Origin: Nemopilema nomurai
Taxonomy: Eukaryota; Cnidaria; Scyphozoa; Rhizostomeae; Rhizostomatidae
Reading direction: 5' to 3'
Length of the DNA: 64,000 nt
Assembly: GCA_003864495.1 (NCBI GenBank)
Contig: ML133452.1
Coordinates: 843,672 to 907,671, forward strand
This document shows positions 12,801 through 23,900 of this stretch, piece after piece; within the stretch, counting starts at the first letter, position 1; the number at the start of each line of letters is the position of its first letter. The translations under genes were made by a program, and so were the position numbers. The notes under the pieces are model-generated. The model saw nothing but the letters and a program-made list of their open reading frames with translations, was not told the DNA's origin and searched no databases.

Positions 12801-15800
12801 GTTGTAAACATCAGATGGCTTTGTGAGCAGTTCTTTCCAGTTTCTCGCACTTCTGATTGGTTAATATCTGTTAACAACCGCTTTGCAATCTTTGTGGTTG
12901 GGTCACATTAATTACGTCATGAGCAACATGTGGCAATCAAATATGGCTATTGAGTACGTGGCATAGTTTTGGGTTTAACGAATAGTTTGTTATTCATATG
13001 TTATGGCACAACGTTGGACGACGTTAACTTTGACACAATTTTAGTGAATCTTTTATTCTTTTTTAATTTATTTAGTCACCTCCATATCTTACTGCCATAA
13101 ATTTCTTTTTTCGTTCATGGTCTGATTAATGGTCGCTTGTTTTAGGACTTTTGTTTCGATGTGGTGCACCATTTACTTGCGCCACCGCTAGTTGGCACCT
13201 GCAGGGACCTCTAGGGGACGTTATGCACATCATATTGCCCTGCTTTCGACATGAAGGATCAATCCAGGACCTTCGTGTTTGTTGATGAGTAATTCGTGTT
13301 CGTGTTTGTTCCTTTTTCCTTTCTTATAGTCAATTTCGATTATTATGTAGGTACGTGCGATCAGTTGCCCCACCACCAGAAACCTTCCTCGCAGACTTGA
13401 GCGAAAAGCTTTACCTCACTGTTGCTTATGGGCCACTAACAGGTGAGGATTTCGATCTCGAGGACATTGAACTGGTACTGTAATTACTGCTATGTGTAGG
13501 TAGGGAGTGGTTTAATGGCGAAGCACGTAGACAACATATTTCTCACGTTCATGTTGTCTGCGCCCTAGTGAAAAGATACACTAGTAGATGCTTGAGATGT
13601 TTCAGTGACAGAAGCTTCGTCTTAGACGTGGAAAAAGCAGGGCCACGTACACTCTCAATTTCTCAGTAATTGAGAAAAGATGCATCTTTGTAGATGTTTC
13701 TTTCAGTCTACTCATACCCCCTCCCCTTCCCAGATACTTCATGGCCCTCGAACTCAACAAAAAACTGGGGCAAAATTGCTCTCCTGGCCTGGTTCCAAAG
13801 ATTATTACATGCATTAATGTTGATTTGACACGATATTTTGATTCCACATGCTTACAAATTTGATCAGAAAGATTTTTCTTGGCTCTGCTAAATGCACCTT
13901 CAAATATCTAAGAATACCCTTTGCAGAAACATTCATGTATGACACAATTTGCTCTAACTGCTTAACGACAATCTGAATCTTGCAGATACTGGCCTTGCGA
14001 AGCACAAGAGGGGAAATTATGCTTCAAGTGATGACGTCATCAATTTCCAAGGTCCAGTTTCTGACATAAACGCGAAGCAGCTTCCTCATTCACTTCTGCT
14101 GGTACACGGTTCGTGCTCTTTCTCTTCTGTGAACATTAAGCCTGTATGGGCTCATTAGAGAACGATAAGGGCGTATGGGCTCATTAGAGAACGAGAGTTT
14201 TTAAGTGAACTAGAACTTAGAAGATTGGGACTAATAACAGGATCAAGACTGACTATATTACTGTGAAGTTATACCAGGCAGCTCCCAACCTAACAACTGA
14301 ATGTTCTTGTAGCTTGTTCAATGACGTTAGCTTGGGTTTTCTGTGCATCTATGGGAGCGTTCACTGCGCGGAATAGGAACTACATAAAGATTGGCTCGGC
14401 GCAGATATGGTTGAAGGTACGAATTGTCCTACTGAAGAATTGATTGATGTGGCCGGATGCCTTGTCGTTGTTTGCTAGGGAAATTTCAGAATTGCCCATC
14501 TTCTTCTCCCAGTAGCAGCATCAAAGGGATTATATTTACTTACAAATGGGCCCCTTCAATCCAAGATGCTTTCATCTTTGCATCTTTTTTTCACCGACGC
14601 TGACTTCTTGCTTCGTTGCTTCCCAAGCTTGGTGTTGTGGTTCTTTTGGCCGCCATTTGAATAACGATATGGCACCATAGCAGCGTCGCTTTTGTTATGA
14701 TGAGATGCAAAGGAGGAAGTGGATATCGGAAATGATAAGAAAGCTGACGATATACTGACGGTTCGATGTAGAATTCGACGAAACCTGTAAAATCAGCATC
14801 AAAGTCTTCTGCACGCGTTAGCCATTTCCATCATTGCCTACACATTAATCGTCCGATTGATCGTAGATTCACCAGCCACTGATGATGCTGGCCCTTTTGT
14901 TAACCGTTAGTGGTGTACTGTCAGTCGTCAGGTACAAAGGTGGCTGGAAACTAAAGGTAACGACATGCAACCAACTTTCTGCAGCTGTAGGAGAAGAACA
15001 TAATATTAATCATACGTACCCATGGGTAATAGACAATGTTGTTCAAAAGCAAGGGTATCGCTTCTGGCTAGAAATGAAGCATAGACTAAATTATGAAGGA
15101 TACTGGTGCTCGTTGGCTCCTTTCGGCTTTTGTTCTACCCCCTTTATTGCCTGCTAGAGACTTTCTCCATTGTATCCATATAGGTTCCAAAAATGCTTAA
15201 CTAATCAATACCATAAGATGATGACATTTGCTGGTAATCTTGGAAAAGCTATGACTAAAATTGATTTCAGTGAACGATGGTGACGTTAATATGATAAATA
15301 AAGGATATTGTAACAAGCTATTGTATCTATGATTTGTAAAATTCCTTTCAATGTGGCAATCCCAATTGCTCAATACATTCAATATCAGTCTCAAATCTGA
15401 TTCATCTTGTTGATTTCTGATTTCAGGAGGCAGGGCCTCATCCATACATTGGTTTATGTACATTTATCTCTACCATTCTTCAGGTTAGTAGGTTTTCGTC
15501 AAAATGCTATTCTCAAGGCAAGAACCATTGAGGTCCTTTTGCTATCAACCAGCACTTCAGATTTCATAGTGATTGTTCAAAAATCTAAAGAGCTCAGTGC
15601 TGCATCTGGAAATTGGATTCGATTTTTAAGGAAAATTTGAAATATACGCAATGAAGATACAGCTGAGATTTGTTCCGTTAAGTACAATTTAGGTGTGTAA
15701 TGAAGTATGATTATTATTTATGAAGTTGGGTGGCTCTACTTTCTTTGGGATGTCAGAAATCACAGTTCTTGCAGTTATTTGGGTAACAAGTATTCAGGAA

Positions 15801-17922
15801 GATGTATTATAGAATTAAGAATTTTTACACTTTAGTATGCATTCTCACTTGAATAATTTCGCTCTTTCAGACAACGTTTGCCATCTTCAGACCCAGTACG
15901 ACAGCACCAAGGTATTTCAAAAAACTTTTAAGCGAAAGATTGAATTAAGAAAATGGTCAAAGACAAGGCTTTGGCAATGTCACTAAGTAGAAAGATGCAA
16001 CAATGCTAATTAAGTTTTCAAAAGATGACACGCTTGTTCTAAACGCAGTGAATATTTTTCTTTCAATAAAAGAGCATAGACCGTTTTTTATCAGTTTAGT
16101 TGACAAAGTTACACATTAGATCAAGCAACGTGGCAAAGAATATGTATATTGGTGACAAAAAAATATTTGTAGCAACCCCTGCGACATACGCATTTTTAGG
16201 GATGTGATTAAGAAAGCTATGGGCCCTATTCCGGATCCTTTCGTTGTTTACCACTTGCTGTGACGACTTTGTAGCTAGATGCGAGAGCTTTAAAATAAAG
16301 TCTTCCGTGGAAACTGTTTATTATATAACTGGCATCCGTGTTTGCAAGAGCAGTCGTACTCGGAAGGAGTTAAATGTTGTAAATTCAATTCTCAGGCGAT
16401 GGATTTTCAACGTGCTACATAAAGTACTTGGCACCACGACTCTTCTCGGTGGCAGTGAGTATCAGAATGAGAATGCAACACACCAAAATCGATGCTTGAT
16501 AACTCGTAGCCGAACAATTAACTAGTAGCCATTGCATCATATAGAGGTGTTCCTTTTCACAGTTTACACAAGTGAAATTCTTAAGCACATGAATGTCTGC
16601 TTGGAATGTTGTACTACCTGTGCTGCTTTTGACGCTAGGTGCATTTTCAGTTACTAGCAGGCCGTGCATTCTTGCCAACAACATTGCAACAACAACATTC
16701 ACATTTCTCTTCTAGTTCTCTCCACCGCCTTTGGCTATCGCTTGCTGTCAGATGATCTCACCCCGCTTGCAATTTGGCTCTTCGTCCTGTCGATCTCTGT
16801 CGTGCTTGTTGAAGTCTGCAAATATCAACACTTAGGAGCCAACGGTACACCATAGATAGAATGGATTTTTGCCAAAGCGGGCCTCCTTTAATGAGCATGT
16901 ATATGAGCTTCATTCTGCATCTTAAGCAACGTGAAGATGTCCATCACCCGTTCGATTCTTCTCCTACCTCTCCTTCCGACCCCTTCGGTTTCTCCTATTG
17001 TCGCCATCACAAAACCTTCTTTCCGTCGCTTCCAATGACCATACATCCAGGTCTGTCTCCTAATGATCTCCAGCTATGTCTTGCCCTTCTCATCCTCAAC
17101 ATCATCATTACATCCTCGTGCTTATATTCATACATTGTATACAGCTGTTTCATCTTTTTACTTTCTGCAACAGCTTTTTCTGTCAGTGTCCCACCTACAA
17201 ACTACCTTGTAATAGCGAGGTTTGTAATTGTCGTTCGATTTTGGAAAATTGCTACTATTTTTGTTATCTTGCTACCTTCTATATTTCCTGATAAACTTTT
17301 TTAAAGATTCTTGCCCATATCTGATAGCGTTAACTTTTCTGCAGCTGTTGTACCAGAAAACGGTGTACTTCCACCGGAAGAGGAAATTTCTACATCAAAA
17401 TGGGTAAGGAATAACGTTCTAAACTTACTAACATGCTTTTAAAATCTAAAGGTAATCCAGTCATTTCTATTTTCTGTTTGCTTCCGTGTCCCCTGTGTAA
17501 AATTTGCTGACTATTGCAGTAATTAACTACGTGCTTGCAAACTATAGTCTCAAGTTTGCATTATAATAGGATCGCAATGGCTAAAACCTGGCGATTTGCT
17601 GGTTACTGAGTGTAATTTTCCCCTTTTTGTCCCCTTCGTAATTATAATAAGGTACATAATGGCAATTGCTATAAGTTTATAGATTAGAGCAGTCAAATGC
17701 TCTGAGTGCTGAGCGTAACCTTCTGAGGCCCCGGTGAAGTGTATGTGATATTGATTGATATTATTGATATTGCACGCTGTGTTACGAATCACTTTACTGA
17801 CAGTGGTCGTTTAATTCAAGGTGGAGCTGGTCACATCATTGCTGACGATTCTGCTGTTTATCATCTCACTTGCAATCACTTGCACGCTTATATTCCATTT
17901 TGTCTCACCGGTGAGAGCTTGA
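9877..17922 (+). CDS. FRRS1-like protein: signal peptide, DOMON domain, cytochrome b561 domain
   Basis: Fourteen exons: 9877-9978, 10709-10897, 11571-11666, 12664-12716, 13351-13442, 13986-14108, 14313-14416, 14867-14956, 15427-15483, 15871-15911, 16396-16454, 16716-16844, 17345-17403, 17821-17922; phases agree throughout and give 431 aa. Residues 1 to about 33 look like a signal peptide. A DOMON domain follows (about 35-155; Cys-rich start SGCNKDVSCF, then SFDWISLGFRKSKELSM). The b561 core (about 195-375) has histidines H218 (LLLVH), H255 (IHQPLMM), H288 (EAGPHPYIG) and H324 (NVLHKVLG), the four expected heme ligands. A further C-terminal membrane helix (about 399-421) ends the protein. Vertebrate FRRS1 (about 590 aa) also has an N-terminal reeler domain; none is present here. 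Probable role: plasma-membrane or endosomal ferric reductase. Donor at 16455 follows GGCA, a less usual exon end but in frame. An AATAAA is at 18471. Confidence 0.9.
10636..10690 (+). repeat. Short tandem repeat just upstream of a splice acceptor
   Basis: Four imperfect 12-bp copies of a unit like TTGAAACCCCAT sit within the intron, ending about 20 bases before the acceptor of the DOMON exon at 10709. They keep an open frame (KPHL repeats) that runs into the exon, so a gene finder could wrongly extend the exon upstream. The acceptor TTGACGCAG at 10708 gives the correct phase. Confidence 0.75.
11043..11210. mobile_element. hAT-like MITE, copy 1
   Basis: A 168-bp element begins CAGGGCCGCATTTA and ends TAAATGCGTCACTG, an imperfect terminal inverted repeat. 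It is flanked by the 8-mers GCTTGTGT (left) and GTTTGTGT (right), 7 of 8 identical, matching the 8-bp target duplication of hAT elements. It lies in an intron of the FRRS1-like gene. A second copy with the same ends is at 41882-42046. Confidence 0.7.
12371..12600. repeat. Nested tandem repeat in an intron (about 96-bp unit with 15-16 bp subrepeats)
   Basis: Two imperfect copies of a unit of about 96 bases start at 12371 and 12467. Each is built from degenerate short units resembling TTCATAGAGAAGAATA. Purine-rich on the + strand. It lies between coding exons of the FRRS1-like gene (11666 and 12664) and has no coding role. Confidence 0.75.
14144..14195 (+). repeat. Short direct repeat, 29-bp period
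   Basis: The string GTATGGGCTCATTAGAGAAC occurs at 14144 and again at 14173, inside the intron after the exon ending at 14108. Two copies only; a simple local duplication. Confidence 0.75.
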
Positions 17923-20900
17923 AACACGTGGAATATCTTGGGCAGGGCAGGGCAAGCCAAGTATCCATCGCTAAGTATGCTAATGGATTAATGCTTAAAA
18001 TTATGGATGAAAAAATAACTGTGGAGAAAATGTATCATGGTGTTGCATCAAGTAAAAGGATTTCATTATTGGTTATCTTCTCTGCTCTGAGCATTGTGAT
18101 AACAGTTATGTAAATGAACGTTAATGTTTCTTCTAATGTTTAGAGGCGTGATTGTAGTAGCAAGTTGTAACTAAGGGAGTCTTGTTGTCTCACTTTGATA
18201 TCAAACCTCGCTTCCGAAACCAAATGTCAGAGCATACAATATGCTCTTAAAACCGATTGTGCCAACTTAATTCAGAATTCATTTTTATGGTCATCTGAAT
18301 ATTTGATGACAAGGTTTGGTCGGAATGGGTCGCCAGTCATCTCAACAAGTTCTTTGTGGTACAAAACTTCACAATGGCTAGCGGAACTAGTTTTTGCTTA
18401 CTTAAAGTACTTTTTCGTCCGACATTTCCTCCGAGTATGCAAACGTCGGAAGATAACCAAAAACTGACCGAATAAATAGCCAGATGCGGATCGAAAACAC
18501 TAGAGGGTGATTAGCAGAGTGCGTAATTGGTTATAGTTGACCAATCAGCGTTACTTAACATCTAACTTTAGGAGAACCCAAGGGAAAAGACGAACTCTTT
18601 CTGTCTACAAAGAATGGGATTTTCCATTGAAATGTAGGCAGACTCCAAAACCCCTAGGTGAAAAGGTGACCGAGCTTGCCCAATTATACGAAAATTGTCG
18701 TCACTGTATGTTTTGGCGCAATCTGGATCCTCCAAAGGATGTTGTCCTATAGCAGAATCGCAATTCATTTGGGCATTGCAGCATCTCAAGACGATGTCCC
18801 ACGAGAAGCGAAAACGAAGCCTCTAATGATTTTAGAAAGGACGTCTTTTTCCTTATGAAAGGTTTAGACAATTGAACATAGATGTGCTCTTTGTTAATCA
18901 GAATACTTTGGCAGACATTTCAACTACCGAGAGATTTTGCAGGAGCTGTTCTCCCTTTCACTAGTTTTCACTAGAAACCTTAGGCTAAACTCCCAATGGG
19001 CAACTCCACAGACAGCGCATGCAATACCTTAAAACGGCGACTGAGGAATGGCTCGAAGTCGTTCATGAAAGTCTTACGGTTTTTATGTGAAAGTCAACCA
19101 ATAGTGTATGACCTTGTGACTCAAATACACATAAAACCACTAGCCTGGCAGTCTAGAGATGCTGGCTGTAAGAATGCATCAAAGCCACACTTCTGCAAGA
19201 CTTTAACACGAAGATGTTGGCAACGTATGGGTGATGCTTTGCTGTATGGACACAAATGAAATCAAATCTGAACGCATATGCAGGTAAGAATATTTACACA
19301 ATTACGTTTGATGAAAACTTTCGACGAATGTCTCCTCGTGACAAGTTGAAAGAGGCATTCCATCGTGCATGAGTCATTCGATTTTGCATTTTCCGAAGCC
19401 ATCATAGGCCCCATGCCTGTTTCCTCACTAAACGGTTGCTTCGCTTCGGGGTTTTTCTCTCCGAATAACGACAACTACACGGACATATTTAAGGGCTTAT
19501 ACATGTGAACATTTATAAAAACTGTATTCAGATGACTTGCTTTTCACGCTCGGTAGAAATATAGCCAAAATAGCGAACAGTAGGAATAATATATTTAGTC
19601 CTGTGAAAGTCATGGTGCAAATTTATATTTGCTCAGCAACTGGCCTACAGACATACAAGGAAGTTGCATATCTATGAACACATATCATACAAAACACTTT
19701 TTTGGCGAATAGGAACTTTTTTGAATTTCACAATTTAAAACTGATTGTCAATAAACCTTCTGAGCTCAAGAAGACATTAACGGGAACATAATTTAAATCG
19801 ATTTTGTATATGGGTAAAACATGGATTTTTAAGACAGGTTCGCGTCCATTATGCAAGTAAAGACAATTTGATAACGTAATAGCCTCGAACAAAAAGGATT
19901 GGGGCAAAATTAAACCAAAATGTCCCGGGTCGCTAATAGTATATAACCACTGCTATCCGTGGTTTTAAAGATCCGATGAAACATTGAATACGAAAAGTTT
20001 GCATCTTTTTATCATATCTTAGTCTCTTAGGCATTGAAAAAAATTTCTCCCAATTAATTTTTGCATGATTCATAATTACTTTTAATACATAATAACAGAT
20101 GCACTCCTCAAGTAGTTGTGCCGAATGTCCCTTAAAAATCAAAACTTTTGGAAGGTATACTTCCCCAGATCTACCGAGTAAAAAGGTTTTGGGTCATAGA
20201 CCCCAAAAGTCTATGCATAATAGACAAAATTCATCTCTTTACACCCTATTCTCTGGTACTTTTCAAAGGGCACTTAAAAAACAATGGTGCCATTATTTTT
20301 GCCACAACGTGATCTTCAATTGTGCCCCTGTATCCCTACAAAAAGGGGTTTGAATCCCAGTGCTAAAAATATGGCATTATCATTACCTATTTGGTTTAGC
20401 TATTCCATTTATCCCTACAGGTCCAGACAACTTTTAATTGCGATGAATAAATAAGGATTTCGACGTTCTAGCTTGATGTCAGCTTCTGCTCATTGCTCAC
20501 TGACTTTAGGAGCCCATTGTGTTGGTTTTAAACACAAATCGCCGTAAACGTAACGAAACGATGGAGATTGAAAAGACCAGCGTAATGGAGCGTTGCGAAG
20601 GTGTTATGTAAGAAAATAACTGTACATAGAATTTTCTTTAATTTGAGCTTAAATATAAATCAAAATGTGATTCAAAATATAAGATCCTAATTTGATTTGT
20701 AGAATACATAATATCATTCATGTGAGAATCGTCCTTAAAAAAGGCTTGAAGTTCTGTTTCTGTTTTTGTAAGTGCTGTTAAAGCATTTACAAGCCTTCAT
20801 ACAGACAAATCTGGTAACTCCCTTTGTAGACTCATTGAATAACACTCAGAAAACCAGCAATCTATAAAATACTTCCCCAATTTGGCCAATGTGAAAGTTC

Positions 20901-20957
20901 TCTCCCTGAGGAGTGGCATTTTGTACAACAGACTATCACCGAAGCCGAGTTTGAGCA
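17923..20957. other. Intergenic region between FRRS1-like and SLC5 genes (convergent)
   Basis: Contains the 3' UTR of the FRRS1-like gene with AATAAA at 18471, a retroelement 3' fragment at about 18484-18770 (listed separately), and the 3' flank of the SLC5 gene. The rest is unremarkable AT-rich DNA; I see no supported gene. Confidence 0.55.
18484..18770 (-). mobile_element. Retroelement 3' fragment, copy B (best preserved)
   Basis: The minus-strand frame ending near 18568 reads PDCAKTYSDDNFRIIGQ, then SPFHLGVLES and CRQKEFVFSLG, followed by an untranslated tail ending at a GATCGAAAAC block near 18488. The same peptide appears on the plus strand at about 39.7 kb and in decayed form at 1.5 kb, so this is a dispersed family with a common 3' end. 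The motif order resembles the C-terminal part of retroelement polyproteins (Penelope-like or LINE); I cannot decide which from a fragment. Confidence 0.65.
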
Positions 20958-23900
20958 CTACACTGTGCTTGAGTTCTTACCATACGGTATGGTAGGAGCA
21001 GTGGGCCCACCATCTGGTATAGAAAAGAATATGTAAAGGAATACTGCAGCGGTGAGAATGACGCAAAGATTTGCATACAGGAACATCTTTGCTCTCTTGT
21101 CTTGATGCAGAGATATGATTTCGCGGAGGTGCTCTGTTTGCTCCTGCGCAGTCTTCTTCTCTTCCTCAACATCGTCAGACATGCCACAGAAAAACTGCAG
21201 CACCTTTTTCCAACGTGGCTTTGGGCTTTTGAAATCAACTGGAAAGCCAAATAAGAGTCGTGTCAACACGATCATGAATATGGGTGACGGTGTGATATGG
21301 TGATGGATCACAAAGCGAATCCTGTAGCGTTGTTGATAATCGGTAGTAAAGGTCTCTATTGTGCTTCCCAGATGAATATTAGTCGGCAATGCATACAAAT
21401 AATGATCAATGGAATAAAGTGTTAACATGTTCTAAACCTGACTAGATTTTGCACGAAGAGCTGAAGATGGACATGCAGATATAATGATGGCGGCACCTGA
21501 TTGCTTCAAGTTGACGGTGTCGTTCTCCTTCATCCACAACGCGGTCTCGTTGTGATCGTGTCCATGTTCCATACGATGTTTCTGCTCCTCGGCGTCAATC
21601 TGCTTCATTTCTGCCTCCTCTTGAACTTCGTCGGATCGGATTGTCGGGTCGTGACGCGTTAAGAAGGTTGTCCTCACAATCTGGTGCAGCAGGCGGAAGA
21701 GGTTATGGGTTGGTGAAAGAATAATCAAAGAAACATAGATGTATGTGGACAGTCACAAAAGCCGAGCATCGGAAAGATTGAGGGTTTAGCATGCAATGGC
21801 GGGGAAATTTTCACAAAAGTCGAAAGAATAACATATGAATGTCGGAAGAATGTCGGATGAATGTGGGAAGAATGGACAAACAAACAAAGACCATGCAAGA
21901 ATTTCACTTTAGTGCCTTGGTTTTTAGCACCATAACTACTTAGAGATACCAAGCAAAGCGTGTAATTTTATTTGAATTAAGTTAACTAAATAGGTACAAT
22001 AGTAACTCACCATTTCTGGATCCGGAGCTGGTGTACATAAGCTGATCACAATGCAGACGATACCGGTAAGAAGGAAGATCATAAGGGCGAAGTACATGTA
22101 ATGGAAATCTTTCACAAATATCGGCCTGGTATCCTTCTGTCCGCACTCGGGCGCTTGATAAACAAAGTCCAGGATCATTCTAGTTACCCCAACGATGAAG
22201 CCGGACATGAGACCCCAAAACGTTCCCTGAAGACAGAACGTTACGTCATCAGCGTGGTATAATAATATCAAGACTCACCATACCATAGTATTGTAAAGCG
22301 TTTAAACAATAAATGTTAAAGGTGATCGTAGAAAATCAGTATGATATGGGCCGGATCGCAAGAGAACGCTACTCCAAGGTTAAATATAAAGGCAAAGTCT
22401 GTAATTTCTGCATTATACATTCTAGTAAGCATGATGCCAAAATGATTCTTCCACAATTTTGGGCTTGGTCGATTAAAAAAACAACAGAAGGACATTTTTA
22501 ACAGTGAAATGAGTAGTACTGCATTATTCTGTTACAATGTTGTAGTTATGTGTCTTAATATGAGCGACCAGTTCAATTCAGTACCGCTATTTACCCCCTG
22601 GTATTCTTTAATTATTCATATACAGCTACGTAAAACACCGGTCCAACCGGAGGGTTAAGCCAGGTTTTCTAGCAAGAGTCAAGCCCGTTAACCACTCGAT
22701 TTTTGCTACGACATCCTTTTTCCTTGCAGCTCAAAGAATTATGTACCACGGAAAACAACGTGACATCTGATTGCAAATCTGGCAAAATCGAACCTGTTCA
22801 TTGCTTCTCTTCCAGAAGATGGCGATGAGGTAGACAGAGGCAACCGGGGGAGCGAGGTAAGCGCTTATTGCCTGGATGTATATGAAGAGCTGCCCGCCTT
22901 GAAACTCGGTTATAATTGGCACCCAACATATTCCAATCACGCACATGACTAGCACAAACGCCCTACAAAACAAATCGGTTTGCATCACAACATTCCACCA
23001 CGAGTCTCTGCCTGACTGTACAATGCGTGTCGTGCAAGGCAATGTGTTTCACGTCGCTATGGATACATACGCGATCAAATTATAGCTTTGCAAGGTCTCA
23101 AAGGCTAGTCTTCACTTTAATGAAAAATTGCGATCCAAAATGGCGGAATGAAACTGCGGCCAAGGCTGCCCGCAAACTTCTCAAACGCAGCAAAGAAGAC
23201 AAGTCCTTGCTTCTATACAATTATTGTACATTACCTACAATAGGTATTTCGTACCTTCATAGCATCATTAGAACTTGTGGGGTCATTTTGGGAAAGACTA
23301 AGAGCTGAATAAGCTAAGCATCATGTAATCTAAAATGATAGTTCTCTTAAAATGGCGTAAAATCAAACGGACATCGCATTTTACGCTTGCAGAGTGGGTA
23401 CTGCACTTTACCTGCCAACAATCATGAGTTCCCTTGTGCTGGCGTTCTTTCTCATGCGTTTCCAAATGTCCATGGTGAATAGCGTCGATGCGCTGTTGAA
23501 TATCGAGGTCAGGTCGCTCATCAGTGCAGCCATCATTACGGCCATCATCAAACCACGCAAGCCTTCGATTAAAAGAGACGCTTGTTGATACAGCTCTGAT
23601 AGAAAACAGCTCCGGATCAAAGCAGTTGGGAGAACATTGAAACGTGTATCACTAAGCTATTTATCAATCATCGCAAGACAATTTGCAACTGATACAATAA
23701 TTTGGAAAATCTAAATCTTGGGTTACGAGATTGATGTACTTTTGAATTTGATGACGAAACTGGGGCAAACTGTGATGCATACATTGACACCCCAGGGGGT
23801 TCTCATATTAAATATGGATAGGGGTGCACAGGTTGCTTTTTTGGTCTAAAATTTTACACAATTAATTTGTTGGATTCATGAAAGGCCGAATCATTTTTTG

